DNA from: Saprospirales bacterium
GTDB lineage: Bacteria > Bacteroidota > Bacteroidia > Chitinophagales > Saprospiraceae
Length of the DNA stretch: 57,237 bases
Direction of reading: 5' to 3'
Assembly: GCA_007695035.1 (NCBI GenBank)
Contig: REEO01000044.1
Location: 1 to 57,237, forward strand
A program made the position numbers and the translations under genes. Numbering within the stretch: the stretch's first letter is position 1; each line of letters begins with the position of its first letter. Shown here piece after piece: positions 1 through 8,736 of this stretch. A model generated the notes under the pieces. It was not told the origin of the DNA, did no database searches, and saw only the letters and a program-made list of their open reading frames with translations.

Positions 1-52
1 GAGTACTCGTCTGGGGGGCGAGTGGTCGCAGGTTCAAATCCTGTCATCCCGA
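1..52 (+). tRNA. tRNA-Pro (anticodon GGG), 5' end outside window
   Basis: The 3' part of a tRNA. The anticodon stem pairs 6-10 with 18-22, and the seven-base loop at 11-17 puts GGG at 34-36 of the standard numbering (window 13-15). The T arm is 28-32/40-44 with loop TTCAAAT. The 3' acceptor strand is 45-51 with discriminator A at 52. CCA is not encoded. The D arm and 5' acceptor strand lie left of the window. A U-tract hairpin follows at once. Confidence 0.9.
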
Positions 53-58
53 CTAGAA

Positions 59-88
59 AGCCAGGTCTTAGCAGGTCTGGCTTTTTTT
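59..88 (+). terminator. Intrinsic terminator after tRNA-Pro
   Basis: Stem AGCCAG (59-64) pairs with CTGGCT (77-82) and is followed by a run of T. It sits seven bases after the tRNA, so it most likely ends the tRNA transcript. Confidence 0.7.
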
Positions 89-160
89 ATGCAATACTGT
101 GAAAATCACAGGGTAAACCTTTGCGATATCCATTTGTAACAATTACTAAATGTTGACCAG

Positions 161-1306
161 ATGTGTAAAAATTTTCCAGATATAGAAGCCCTGATTGAGT
201 TTAGAAGGGAACTCCATCGCTATCCTGAAATTTCCGGGGAGGAAGAGGAGACTTCTAAGCGGGTCCTCAAGTACCTGCAAAAACTAGAACCCACAAAAAT
301 AGTAGAGTTCAACAAGTACGGCCTGGCTGCCATTTTTGATTCGGGCAAAAAAGGCCCTTCTGTGCTGTTGCGTGCTGACCTGGATGCACTCCCCATTCAG
401 GAATCTAATAAGTTTAAACACCGATCAAAGGTGGAAGGAGTAAGTCACAAATGCGGTCACGATGGACACTCTACTATCCTCTGTGGAGTGGGTGACTGGC
501 TCACCAAAAATAAGCCCCAAAAAGGAAGAGTCATTCTGCTTTTTCAACCTGCCGAAGAAACGGGGGAAGGGGCCCAGTGGATGTTGGACGATAGAAAATT
601 TCAGAAAATTGAGCCTGACATAGTTTTTGCATTGCACAATCTACCGCGTTTTCCCATGCATTCCATCGTACACCGAACTGGTACATTTACTGCAGCGGTA
701 ATTAGTATGGTTGTCAAATTCAGGGGAAAAACCGCTCATGCAGGACAACCGGATAACGGAATCAATCCTGCTACTGCCATAGCTGAGTTGCTGTTGGAAA
801 GCAATAAACTCACCCACAATGAACCTGCCGATGAGGATTTTAAGCTAGTGACTCCTATTTTTGCCACCCTTGGAAAACATGCCTACGGGACATCTGCCGG
901 AAATGGCGAGGTGCATTTTACCATTCGGGCGTGGACGACTGAGCGCATGCGCACTGTGGCGCGGAAAATGCGAGACAAAGCCAGAGAACTTGCCAAAAGA
1001 GATGGATTGGACTGCAAAATAAAGTGGATACAGGAATTTATTTCCAATGTAAACGGTGAAAAGTCGGTGGACTCCATTCTAAGTGCAGCCAAAGAAAACA
1101 ACCTCAAAACGATAGAGGTGGACCGGCCTTTTAGATGGGGCGAGGACTTTGGACGACTCTCCAGCAAATACAAGGGCGCCATGTTCGGGCTGGGCGCTGG
1201 AGAAAACACCCCCGACCTTCACAATCCCGATTACGACTTTCCCGATGAATTGATTGAAAAGGGCATTAGAATGTTCAGCTCTATTTTGAGGCAGTACAAC
1301 TACTGA
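161..1306 (+). CDS. M20D-family amidohydrolase (N-acyl-amino-acid / hippurate hydrolase type)
   Basis: A cytosolic zinc-dependent amidohydrolase expected to cleave N-acyl or N-aryl amino acid conjugates. Family hallmarks are in order: RADLDALP at 71-78, the metal-site motif CGHDGHS at 98-104, PAEETGEG at 130-137 with the general-base glutamate, and FALHN at about 155-159. The C-terminal HNPDYDFPDE supplies the last conserved His. The 381-residue length is usual for IAA-amino-acid hydrolase/hippuricase-like members, and no signal peptide is visible. ATG at 161 is the only sensible start. The gene converges on yihY and their 3' ends overlap by 7 bp. The natural substrate cannot be told from sequence; similarity to IAA-amino-acid hydrolases does not imply auxin metabolism here. 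Confidence 0.88.
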   Translation: MCKNFPDIEALIEFRRELHRYPEISGEEEETSKRVLKYLQKLEPTKIVEFNKYGLAAIFDSGKKGPSVLLRADLDALPIQESNKFKHRSKVEGVSHKCGHDGHSTILCGVGDWLTKNKPQKGRVILLFQPAEETGEGAQWMLDDRKFQKIEPDIVFALHNLPRFPMHSIVHRTGTFTAAVISMVVKFRGKTAHAGQPDNGINPATAIAELLLESNKLTHNEPADEDFKLVTPIFATLGKHAYGTSAGNGEVHFTIRAWTTERMRTVARKMRDKARELAKRDGLDCKIKWIQEFISNVNGEKSVDSILSAAKENNLKTIEVDRPFRWGEDFGRLSSKYKGAMFGLGAGENTPDLHNPDYDFPDELIEKGIRMFSSILRQYNY

Positions 1307-2259
1307 CTTTTTTTGTGGTTATTCACATCATTATTTTTCAACTTGTTAACCCGGATGCTGGCGTTAAGCTCAAATCCCAGCAGCAAGATCATGCAGTTTA
1401 GTTGCAGCCAGATAAGGATGATCAGAAAAGCTCCTATGGATCCGTAAATTTCCGAGTACTGCGCAAAATTATCCACGTAGAGTGAAAAGAGAAGTGAAGT
1501 CAAAAGGCTCAGTCCTGCGGCCAGAGTGGCGCCCGGTGAGAAAAATCTAAATCTGGTTTTGAGAGAAGGGCCAAAGTAGTAGATTGCTGAAATGATGCCG
1601 AAGTATAGGACAATAACACCCACCCATTTGATGACATGGATCATGAGTTGATATATCCATCCTATCCAGTCTGTAAATATCAGATCGATCAGGAGGTTGC
1701 CAAAAACGATGAGTACAAGGGATGCGAAAAAGAGGACTCCCACCATCAGGGTGAGGAAAATCGCCATAAGCTGATTTTTCCAAAAGGGTCGGCTAACAAA
1801 TGCATCTTCGTGCGCCTTGTCAAATCCTTTCATCATGACTTTCATCCCATTTGAGGAAAAGAAAAGCGCCAGAATAAAACCTATGGAAAGTAGCCCTCCC
1901 CGCGGCACCTCCAATACATCAAACAAGGTGTCTCTAATCATATCCCGGGCCTCTTCAGGTACCACCTCCGGCAAGGTTTCTATATAGGCATCTATATCGA
2001 AATCCAGGGGGAGGTAATAAATAAGGGATAAAAGTACCAACAGAAAGGGGAAAAGAGCGAGGAAAAAGCTATAGGCCATGGAGTTGGCCCTGGTAATGAT
2101 GTCGTCCCGCTTTATCTCCCGGTGGATAAAAAACAGTACATCGTATATGGGCACTCCGTCGAAAAAAGGCAGACTGGTGTTTTTTGCCCTTATTATCGTC
2201 AGCCGTATGCGCCCATACACACGGTATTTTTCCAACAAGCTTTCAATCCACTTTTTCAA
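1300..2259 (-). CDS. YihY/BrkB family inner-membrane protein
   Basis: A 319-residue polytopic membrane protein of the YihY (BrkB-like, once called ribonuclease BN) family. After a short basic N-terminus come the typical YihY opening (DDIITRANSMAYSFFLALFPFLLVLLS, of which residues 57-75 are the core) and about six hydrophobic segments. The C-terminal half has the usual YYFGPS and FSPGA motifs around residues 225-245. The start is TTG at 2259, inside the 3' end of the thioesterase gene (17-bp overlap), so translation is probably coupled; the next Met is already within the first membrane segment. Molecular function is unknown for the family and the transport roles suggested for it are unproven. 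Confidence 0.85.
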   Translation of the reverse strand: MKKWIESLLEKYRVYGRIRLTIIRAKNTSLPFFDGVPIYDVLFFIHREIKRDDIITRANSMAYSFFLALFPFLLVLLSLIYYLPLDFDIDAYIETLPEVVPEEARDMIRDTLFDVLEVPRGGLLSIGFILALFFSSNGMKVMMKGFDKAHEDAFVSRPFWKNQLMAIFLTLMVGVLFFASLVLIVFGNLLIDLIFTDWIGWIYQLMIHVIKWVGVIVLYFGIISAIYYFGPSLKTRFRFFSPGATLAAGLSLLTSLLFSLYVDNFAQYSEIYGSIGAFLIILIWLQLNCMILLLGFELNASIRVNKLKNNDVNNHKKSQ

Positions 2260-2662
2260 ACCACGGCTTGAGTTTATTTCGAATCTCCACCGGTGTATCC
2301 ACCCGTTTGAAATTCTCTGCGGTTACGAATACAAGTTTAACCTCTCCTTTGTTTATCAGTTCCCCGTTTGCCCTTAGAATTTCGGTGTGGAATACTATGG
2401 TTCGCACCGGGAATTCAGAAATGGTGGTTTTAATCCGCAAATCCTCGTCGTAGTATGCCGGTTTGATGAATCTGCTGTACAGGGTCACCACGGGCATCAA
2501 TACACCCAATTTATCCTCAATATCCTTGTAGGTGAGACCGAGGCTGCGTATCATTTCCACCCTTCCAATCTCGTAGTACTGGGCGTAATTTCCGTAGTAC
2601 AGCAGTCCCATCCTGTCTGTCTCGCCGTACCTGACTCGTTTTCTCGTTTCGTGTGTAAACAT
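2243..2662 (-). CDS. Acyl-CoA thioesterase, YbgC/FadM-like 4HBT hotdog fold
   Basis: A small cytosolic hotdog-fold thioesterase of 139 residues, the usual size. The 4-hydroxybenzoyl-CoA thioesterase signature is at the N-terminus: RYGETDRMGLLYYGNY (11-26), with Asp16 as the presumed catalytic acid. It should hydrolyse acyl-CoA (or acyl-ACP) to free acid plus CoA. It starts 3 bp after the arginine deiminase stop and overlaps yihY, so the three genes look like one minus-strand transcript. The chain-length preference is not readable from sequence. Confidence 0.85.
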   Translation of the reverse strand: MFTHETRKRVRYGETDRMGLLYYGNYAQYYEIGRVEMIRSLGLTYKDIEDKLGVLMPVVTLYSRFIKPAYYDEDLRIKTTISEFPVRTIVFHTEILRANGELINKGEVKLVFVTAENFKRVDTPVEIRNKLKPWFEKVD

Positions 2663-2665
2663 AAT

Positions 2666-3925
2666 TTATTCTCTTAAAAGCGGGCAGGTCATACAATGTG
2701 AGCCACCTCTCGCCCTTGATAGCTCCCCTGAATCTATGGTAATAATGGTTTTTTTGACCTCATCTGGTTTGAGTCCCTCTTTGGCCTTTCTCAGCAGTTC
2801 ATCGGCGTGCATGATTTCATAACCGTGTTCCCTAAAGGCTTTTTCAGTCAGGGGGTTTCTCTCGTAGGTGATGGCCACGCCTGGTTTGACGGAGACCAAA
2901 TTGCATCCATCAGTCCATTGTTCGCGCTCCTGAAAGGGAGATTGCCCCATGCCTGCCGGGATGAATTGCATGTCCGCAGATATTTCTTTCCTAAAAAACT
3001 CCACCACATTGTGGTATTCTGCAATTTCGCCGTTTTTCCGGTGCACCTTAACGCTCGATCTCTTGCCATCCTGAACTATTGGTTTGAATCCCACCAGGCA
3101 GTTTTCATCCACTTGCGTAAAAAGGGTATCAATGTGCATATATGAGCGTTCGAAAGGGATGTTAATCTGCACCACATTGTCTATCACCCCTTTTTCAAAA
3201 AGTACATTTTTCAGGGACTCTATGGAGTATTCCGTGGTTCGCTCGCTGTTTCCAATCAGCAGGTAATTTTTGTTGATTATCATCACATCACCCCCTTCTA
3301 TGGATACCGGATCACCTTCTGGAGATGGAGGGAACTCATCGGGTATGTTGAGATTGATGATTCGGTCCTCTTCATTGAGATGTTTGAATCCCGGGTGGTG
3401 CCTGAAAATAAAACGAGTGAGCAGGTTTTCCCTGAATCTTGCTGCCCTTGCCGCTTTGGTAATGAGTACATGTCTGTTGATGGTCACCGCTATATCGCGG
3501 GTGAATATAAAATTGGGGATGGGGTCAAAAAGGTACCGCTCCCGTTTAATGTGATACCCTGATATCAAAGTTTCAGCCAGCTCTTTAATATCCAGTTCCA
3601 TAAGCATTGGCAAAAAAGAATTTGGAGCTTCCTCGTATTCCAGTACGGTTTTTACGAATTTTTCAATTTGCTGGTTTTGATTTTCAACTGCTTCTTGAAG
3701 GAGGTTTTCTACGAAAAAAACATTTTCTTCACCCGTAAAAAAACGCAATACATCAGCGAACACATCGTGCTCCTGTTGCATTTTGGGCAAATAAACTATG
3801 TCGTCAAAAAGCAGGTCTTTGGCCTTTTTTGGGCTAATCCTTGAAATACCGATTTCCGGACGGTGAATGATCACCCCCCTCAGAGGCGCAATTTCAGAAG
3901 AAACCTGTAGTTTGATTGGCTTCAT
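2666..3925 (-). CDS. arcA: Arginine deiminase family protein
   Basis: Predicted to hydrolyse L-arginine to citrulline and ammonia. The 419-residue length matches ArcA, and the guanidino-group-modifying fold shows its whole active site: FTRD at 141-144, EGGD at 210-213, HIDT at 264-267 and the nucleophile Cys in GGSHC (Cys411). The C-terminal GGSHCMTCP differs slightly from the common GGPRCMSMP form of ArcA, which leaves some room for a related amidinohydrolase. No ornithine carbamoyltransferase or carbamate kinase is nearby, so a classical energy-yielding ADI pathway is not supported by context. The start ATG at 3925 is clear. There is a 70-bp gap from the upstream biotin carboxylase gene. 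Confidence 0.83.
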   Translation of the reverse strand: MKPIKLQVSSEIAPLRGVIIHRPEIGISRISPKKAKDLLFDDIVYLPKMQQEHDVFADVLRFFTGEENVFFVENLLQEAVENQNQQIEKFVKTVLEYEEAPNSFLPMLMELDIKELAETLISGYHIKRERYLFDPIPNFIFTRDIAVTINRHVLITKAARAARFRENLLTRFIFRHHPGFKHLNEEDRIINLNIPDEFPPSPEGDPVSIEGGDVMIINKNYLLIGNSERTTEYSIESLKNVLFEKGVIDNVVQINIPFERSYMHIDTLFTQVDENCLVGFKPIVQDGKRSSVKVHRKNGEIAEYHNVVEFFRKEISADMQFIPAGMGQSPFQEREQWTDGCNLVSVKPGVAITYERNPLTEKAFREHGYEIMHADELLRKAKEGLKPDEVKKTIITIDSGELSRARGGSHCMTCPLLRE

Positions 3926-3995
3926 TTCGTGTTGGATTTGGTGTTAGCAATGATATGATGAATTAAAAGGGACGGAAGCAAAAGTTCCACCGGCA

Positions 3996-5453
3996 TTATT
4001 TTTTCCTGATTACCGGCCTGTATGTTTTAATGGATTTTTTATAGTGATTGAGTGCTATTAAGCCAGCCCCAAAGGCCCTTTTTTCATCGGCTTGCCGCAG
4101 TTCATCCAGCTTGAAATACTGCTCCACAAAGCGAGTGGTAAAAGTACCGTTTCGGAAGACTTCGTGGTCGATGGCAAATTTTCCAAATGAAAGGGTAGTG
4201 GCTACTCCTTCGACTAGATAGTGGTCAATGGAGTGCAGCATCCGGGCGATGGCCTCATCTCTGTTTCTTCCCCAGATTATCAATTTTGACAGCATGGGGT
4301 CGTAATAAACCGGTACATCCAATCCCCGTTCGTAACCGTCGTCCACTCTGATGTGAAGTCCGGCAGGTGGTTGATATTCTTCCAGACGGCCAGTGGACGG
4401 CAGGAAGTCGTTGTATGGGTCCTCGGCATATACCCTGAGTTCCAGCGCGTGACCATTGGCTTCAACCTGATGTTGGCGGAAGTTTATCTTTTCGTTTCTC
4501 GCAATCCGGATTTGCCAGGCCACCAGGTCGATATTGGTCACCAATTCTGTCACAGGGTGTTCGACCTGTAGGCGTGTATTCATTTCCAAAAAATAGTAAT
4601 TGCGGTCTTCATCCATAATGTACTCTACCGTGCCCGCACTTTCGTACTTGCAGAATTCAGCCAATCTAACAGCATCGGCACCCATGGCTTTTCTCAACTC
4701 ATTGTCAACCACGGCACTCGGTGCTTCTTCGATCACCTTTTGGTGGCGGCGCTGAATGGAGCACTCTCTTTCAAGGAGGCTAACCGCATTGCCATGTCTA
4801 TCTGCCAAAATTTGTATTTCGATGTGCTTGGGGTTTTCGATGTATTTTTCTACAAATACCGCTCCGTTGCCAAATGCGTTGAGTGCTTCACTGGTGGCCC
4901 TTTCCATTTGACTGGTAAAGTCCTTTTCATCTCGCACTATACGCATTCCCTTTCCTCCACCTCCGGCAGCTGCTTTTATGATGACCGGGAATCCTATTTC
5001 TCGCGCAAAATCCAGTGCCACCTGCGTATCCGTTACTGCTGATTCTGTTCCCGGAACAAGGGGTACCCCCGCCCTGGTCGCTATTTTTCTGGCAGCCAGT
5101 TTATCCCCCATCATGTCGATGGTTTGTCCGGAGGGTCCAATGAAGGTAAGGCCCGCTTCTTTAACCGCATCGGAAAATCGTCCATTCTCACTTAAAAATC
5201 CATAACCGGGATGGATGGCGTCGGCACCACTCTCCAATGCTGCTTCAATTATCCTGTCTATATTCAGGTAAGAGGCAGAACTCTGGGGAGGACCTATGCA
5301 TATGGCTTCATCCGCTTGCCTTACATATGGCATTCCCCTGTCTGCCTCGCTAAAAATAGCAACAGTGCCAATCCCCATCTGTGAAGCTGTGCGAATGATG
5401 CGCGAGGCAATTTCTCCCCGGTTGGCAATCAGTATTTTCTTCATAGTTCGCAT
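3996..5453 (-). CDS. accC: Biotin carboxylase subunit (acyl-CoA carboxylase type)
   Basis: ATP-dependent carboxylation of biotin on a carrier protein. The N-terminal domain begins KKILIANRGEIA. The ATP-grasp glycine loop GGGGKGM is at 164-170, the bicarbonate/biotin region ECSIQRRHQKVIEE at 230-243, and EMNTRLQVEHPVTE at 290-303. The 485-residue length is about 35 longer than typical AccC, the excess lying in the C-terminal tail. There is no biotinyl domain (no AMKM lysine motif) in the protein or a neighbour, so its carrier is elsewhere; it could serve acetyl-, propionyl- or another acyl-CoA carboxylase. ATG at 5453 is chosen, but ATG at 5444 (MKKIL) is equally good and matches family N-termini better. 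Confidence 0.87.
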   Translation of the reverse strand: MRTMKKILIANRGEIASRIIRTASQMGIGTVAIFSEADRGMPYVRQADEAICIGPPQSSASYLNIDRIIEAALESGADAIHPGYGFLSENGRFSDAVKEAGLTFIGPSGQTIDMMGDKLAARKIATRAGVPLVPGTESAVTDTQVALDFAREIGFPVIIKAAAGGGGKGMRIVRDEKDFTSQMERATSEALNAFGNGAVFVEKYIENPKHIEIQILADRHGNAVSLLERECSIQRRHQKVIEEAPSAVVDNELRKAMGADAVRLAEFCKYESAGTVEYIMDEDRNYYFLEMNTRLQVEHPVTELVTNIDLVAWQIRIARNEKINFRQHQVEANGHALELRVYAEDPYNDFLPSTGRLEEYQPPAGLHIRVDDGYERGLDVPVYYDPMLSKLIIWGRNRDEAIARMLHSIDHYLVEGVATTLSFGKFAIDHEVFRNGTFTTRFVEQYFKLDELRQADEKRAFGAGLIALNHYKKSIKTYRPVIRKK

Positions 5454-5466
5454 TTTAATGCAGGGG

Positions 5467-5500
5467 CTAAGATATTAATAATGGTTGATTATTTTTCAAA
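5467..5500 (-). promoter_or_regulatory. Candidate promoter for the biotin carboxylase operon
   Basis: On the minus strand TTTG (5500-5497) is followed after 22 nt by TATCTTAG (5474-5467). This is one base off the Bacteroidota -7 consensus TAnnTTTG with its -33 TTTG. It lies just upstream of the ATG at 5453. Confidence 0.4.
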
Positions 5501-6015
5501 ATTTTGGTCAGTAGCTTAGACTAAACTGAAGTTACGCACTTTGAAGCATAGATTACAAAGTATGGAAAGTACAAAGTTCGAAAAGTACAAAATTCGGAAA
5601 GTTGATAATGGACCGCCACCAAAGCTTTCTTGTCCCCTATGCATTGGGGAGGGGGGCGGATCAAGACAAAAAGTAAGAGAGATTGATTTGCAATCCGTTA
5701 CAATTAAACCAGAGACAAGCTTTGATTAGAATTAGACGAACATATTTATTAGGTAATTAATTGCGAGGATTTATAGCTTTCATTAATATACCAATATAGT
5801 CCTTAATTATTGGTAATTAGACAGATACCAATTGCGAAACTTAAGGACTTAATTAGTTGTATGCGGTGCAATTCGTAAAGGTGGATAAGTGCAGAACCTA
5901 AATTTTCAACCCTTTGGGCAATTATTATGAAAGGTTTGTCTAAAGAATACCCCCATTTGTGCTTCGTTTGTATATTTTGAAGTAATTTTGACAACCGATT
6001 GAGAGTGGATTGCTT
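5501..6015. other. Intergenic region with dispersed repeat and a two-step hairpin
   Basis: There is no credible gene here. From about 5565 to 5600 there is a short degenerate tandem repeat around GTACAAAgTTC. The stretch 5624-5680 carries dispersed-repeat pieces shared with 12426-12461 and with 15385-15404. AGTCCTTAA (5798-5806) pairs with TTAAGGACT (5841-5849), and inside it ATTGGTA (5809-5815) pairs with TACCAAT (5826-5832), giving a stepped hairpin about 165 bp upstream of the coiled-coil gene pair. Confidence 0.6.
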
Positions 6016-6699
6016 ATGTTGAAGAAAATCAAGTCGCTGTTCATTACTGAAATTGAGGAACCCATCAGGGAAGAGCAACCGGTTGAAAAGGTTGAAAAGG
6101 TCGATATGGAAAAAGGTGAAAAGCCCGAAAAGGAGCAAAAAAAAGAGCAGAAAAAGGAGGAAAGTGAGTTTGCCGGTAGGGGAGAGCCCAACCCCGATTT
6201 TATCGGCATTTTAATCAATGCCATGCAGGATGTCCGTGAAGAGGATTTTGACTACCTGCACTTCAAAAACAACCTCAAATCTCTGAATCACCTCGATTTT
6301 GATGAACCCACGCAGTTTAAGACCGCTTACGCCATCGCAAAAAACCAGGGGGTGGACAGGGACTCGCTGGTTAAATCGGCCTCGTCTTTTATAGAGGTGC
6401 TGGAACGGGAGAAGGAGAAGTTCAATCAGTCTTTGGAAACCCAAAAGCAAAACCGGATTGAATTGCGGAAGGAGAATATCCGCAAACTCAGGGATCAGAT
6501 TTTTGAGAAACAGACGGAAATAGAAAAGCTGGAGGAGGAAATCCGCCAGTTGGAAGGGGATATTGGAGAGGAAAAGGACGAGCTGCAAGGAAACCGTGAG
6601 CGAATTGAGCGCACCTCAGCAGACTTTAGCGCCTCCCTGGAGTTTTTGAAGAAGAAAATAAGGGCAGATATTGAGAGTTTGAAAAAGTACCTAGACTGA
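6016..6699 (+). CDS. Coiled-coil protein of unknown function, first of a pair
   Basis: Not recognised. The product is a 227-residue soluble protein from ATG 6016; an in-frame TTG six bases upstream is less likely. It has a short basic start (MLKKIKSLF), a charged low-complexity Glu/Lys/Pro linker (about 15-55), a compact middle segment (about 60-130, with NPDFIGILINAMQDV), and a long C-terminal coiled coil (about 130-227) rich in Glu/Lys heptads. No signal peptide or membrane segment is present. The gene ends 7 bp before the next gene, a membrane-anchored coiled-coil protein, so the two are probably co-transcribed and may act together at the membrane (inference). The arrangement loosely recalls PspA/IM30-like membrane scaffold systems, but I see no diagnostic PspA motif. 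Confidence 0.7.
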   Translation: MLKKIKSLFITEIEEPIREEQPVEKVEKVDMEKGEKPEKEQKKEQKKEESEFAGRGEPNPDFIGILINAMQDVREEDFDYLHFKNNLKSLNHLDFDEPTQFKTAYAIAKNQGVDRDSLVKSASSFIEVLEREKEKFNQSLETQKQNRIELRKENIRKLRDQIFEKQTEIEKLEEEIRQLEGDIGEEKDELQGNRERIERTSADFSASLEFLKKKIRADIESLKKYLD

Positions 6700-6706
6700 T
6701 AATACC

Positions 6707-7729
6707 ATGTCCGTACCGGCAGAAAATTTTAAGAGTTTTTGGAAGAGACCCGAAGGGGTGACCGGAATGGTAGTGCTCATTTTGGTGTTGCTCGGAGGCG
6801 GTTACCTCCTATGGACCTTTTTGCCGTTCCTCATTGCCCTGACGCAGAATATTCTTGCTCTCAGCTTAATGTTACTGGTGCTCGCCGCGGCAACCTACCT
6901 GATGTTCGACACTAAAATGCGGATTTTCGTCTGGTACATGTATCAGAATTTAATGCGGTGGTTGACGGGCCTTTTTATCCAGATAGACCCCATCAAAATG
7001 CTCCAAAACTATGTGTCTGATCTGAGGGAAAACCTCAAAAAAATGAACCGTCAGATTAACAAGCTGAGGGGCCAGATGCATCTTTTGCATGAGCAAATCC
7101 ACAAGAACAACAAGGCCATTGCTTCCAACCTCAATCTCGCCAACGAAGCCAAAGAAAAAAACGAGCGCTCTGCTATGATCCTCAAATCCCGTAAGGCAGG
7201 CCGTTTAAAAGACTCCAATATGAAGCTGGAGGACCTATACAGGAAGATGGAAGTCCTCTACCGGGTACTGGTGAAAATGTATGAAAATTCTGAAATCCTG
7301 GTGGAGGACGTCAGCGACCAGGTCCATGTAAAGGAGCAGGAGCGCGCAGCTATTCACGCCGGGCACTCTGCCATGCAATCTGCCATGAACATGATTTACG
7401 GCAATACGGACAAGCGAGTGGTTTTTGACAGAGCGCTGGAAGCGGTGGCCGATGATGTGGCCGGAAAAGTGGGGGAAATGGAGCAATTTATGGAGTTGTC
7501 CGATAATTTTATGTCCTCCATTGATCTCCAAAACGGCGTATTCGAAGAGCGCGGTCTGGAATTGCTCGAAAAATGGGAAAAACAGGGAGACTCCCTGCTG
7601 CTCGGAGAAGACAAACAAAATTTGATCGACAGCCCAAGCGATCCCGAGGCAGAACTCCGTCAACCGGAGAAGCACAAGCGAAAGGAAGCGCGGAAGTCGA
7701 GCAATCAGTACGACATATTTTTTGACTGA
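6707..7729 (+). CDS. Membrane-anchored coiled-coil protein, second of a pair
   Basis: Not recognised as a named family. The 340-residue product has two strongly hydrophobic segments near the N-terminus (about 20-43 and 46-68), then an amphipathic stretch, then a long helical coiled-coil part (about 98-290) with KKMNRQINKLRGQM-type heptads. The C-terminal tail is hydrophilic, Lys/Arg/Ser-rich and ends DIFFD. This suggests an inner-membrane protein with a large cytosolic helical domain. It follows the upstream coiled-coil gene by 7 bp. The helical segment is reminiscent of PspA-like proteins, but two N-terminal membrane passes are not typical of PspA. Function is unassigned. Confidence 0.72.
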   Translation: MSVPAENFKSFWKRPEGVTGMVVLILVLLGGGYLLWTFLPFLIALTQNILALSLMLLVLAAATYLMFDTKMRIFVWYMYQNLMRWLTGLFIQIDPIKMLQNYVSDLRENLKKMNRQINKLRGQMHLLHEQIHKNNKAIASNLNLANEAKEKNERSAMILKSRKAGRLKDSNMKLEDLYRKMEVLYRVLVKMYENSEILVEDVSDQVHVKEQERAAIHAGHSAMQSAMNMIYGNTDKRVVFDRALEAVADDVAGKVGEMEQFMELSDNFMSSIDLQNGVFEERGLELLEKWEKQGDSLLLGEDKQNLIDSPSDPEAELRQPEKHKRKEARKSSNQYDIFFD

Positions 7730-7732
7730 AAA

Positions 7733-7764
7733 TTGCGTGAGTTCTTAAACAATTGTTATATTCG
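7733..7764 (+). promoter_or_regulatory. Candidate promoter for the DUF2911 gene
   Basis: TTG (7733-7735), 21 nt, then TATATTCG (7757-7764), one base off TAnnTTTG. It lies right after the stop of the preceding gene and about 40 bp upstream of ATG 7804. It argues against the longer reading frame that begins at 7753. Confidence 0.5.
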
Positions 7765-7803
7765 CGCTTTATTTCATCATATGGTCACCTAAAAATTTTT
7801 ACA

Positions 7804-8658
7804 ATGAAAAACATAATACAAATCGCATTGATAGCGTCCTTCGCAATTCTTTGGACAACGGGCGCGGTCGCACAATTGCAGACCCCTGCGGCAAGCCCGA
7901 ATACAAAGGTTTCCTTTGATGTGGGACTCAGTCAGGTTCACATCGACTACAATCGCCCGAGCATTAAAGACAGAGATATCTTTGGAGGCCTTGTGCCTTT
8001 TGATCAGGAGTGGAGAACCGGTGCCAACTCATCCACCAAGATCACTTTTTCCGACGATGTGGATATCATGGGCAATACCCTGGAGGCAGGCACTTACTCT
8101 CTCTTTTCCATTCCCGGACAGGCTGAGTGGGAGTTTATTTTCCACACCGACCTGTCGCACAACAGCCCGGGTGGAAGAGACCACGAGGATGATATACTCA
8201 GGATCACTGTTGAACCTCAGGAAATGGACTTCACCCTCGAGACTATGACCATTACGGTCAATAACCTGCGGAATAATTCAGCGGAGATTCTCCTAATGTG
8301 GGAAAATACCGCTGTGGCCATTCCATTTATGCTGGACACCGACTCAAAGGTGATGGCAAACATCGAGCGTGTGATGGCAGGCCCATCCGGTAGAGATTAC
8401 TATGTAGCCGCTGCTTATTTTTTCGAGGAAGGTAAAGACCTGGAACAAGCACTCGATTGGATTCAGACAAGCATCGAAATTGACGGCGAGCGTTTTTGGG
8501 TTTTGAGAACCAAGGCTTTGATTCAAAAAGAACTAGGTCACTACGATGATGCGATTAATTCACTCAATCGCTCCACTGAAGGAGCCAGAGAATGGGGCAA
8601 TGAGGGCTACCCGCGCATGAATGCTGAAACTATTGCTGAGATTGAAGAAATGAGATAA
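7804..8658 (+). CDS. DUF2911 domain protein, secreted/periplasmic
   Basis: A 284-residue exported protein. The N-terminal signal peptide MKNIIQIALIASFAILWTTG ends near AVAQ (cleavage at about residue 22). The DUF2911 core follows (about 28-165), recognisable by the repeated Bacteroidota pattern VxVxYxRPSxKxRxIFGGLVPF, then EWRTGANSSTKI and AGTYSLFSIP. The C-terminal third has TPR-like helices (about 195-265, with YVAAAYFFEEGKDLEQALDW). The function of DUF2911 is unknown. The start at 7804 is chosen because it opens with the signal peptide and lies downstream of the candidate promoter. An intrinsic terminator follows, so the gene looks monocistronic. Confidence 0.85.
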   Translation: MKNIIQIALIASFAILWTTGAVAQLQTPAASPNTKVSFDVGLSQVHIDYNRPSIKDRDIFGGLVPFDQEWRTGANSSTKITFSDDVDIMGNTLEAGTYSLFSIPGQAEWEFIFHTDLSHNSPGGRDHEDDILRITVEPQEMDFTLETMTITVNNLRNNSAEILLMWENTAVAIPFMLDTDSKVMANIERVMAGPSGRDYYVAAAYFFEEGKDLEQALDWIQTSIEIDGERFWVLRTKALIQKELGHYDDAINSLNRSTEGAREWGNEGYPRMNAETIAEIEEMR

Positions 8659-8699
8659 ACCAACGGCAATTAAACGCTGTTGCGATTGAATTTACCACA

Positions 8700-8736
8700 G
8701 GGCTGCCGGTCAATCTGCGACTCGCAGCCCCTTTTT
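8700..8736 (+). terminator. Intrinsic terminator after the DUF2911 gene
   Basis: GGGCTGC (8700-8706) pairs with GCAGCCC (8724-8730) across a 17-nt loop and is followed by CTTTTT. It is 42 bp after the stop codon. Confidence 0.75.

Noticed and set aside
2666-3925. A complete arginine deiminase energy pathway
   Set aside because: No ornithine carbamoyltransferase, carbamate kinase or arginine/ornithine antiporter is nearby.
7753-7803. Longer N-terminus for the DUF2911 protein
   Set aside because: The extra 17 codons precede a good signal peptide and include the promoter's -7 element.
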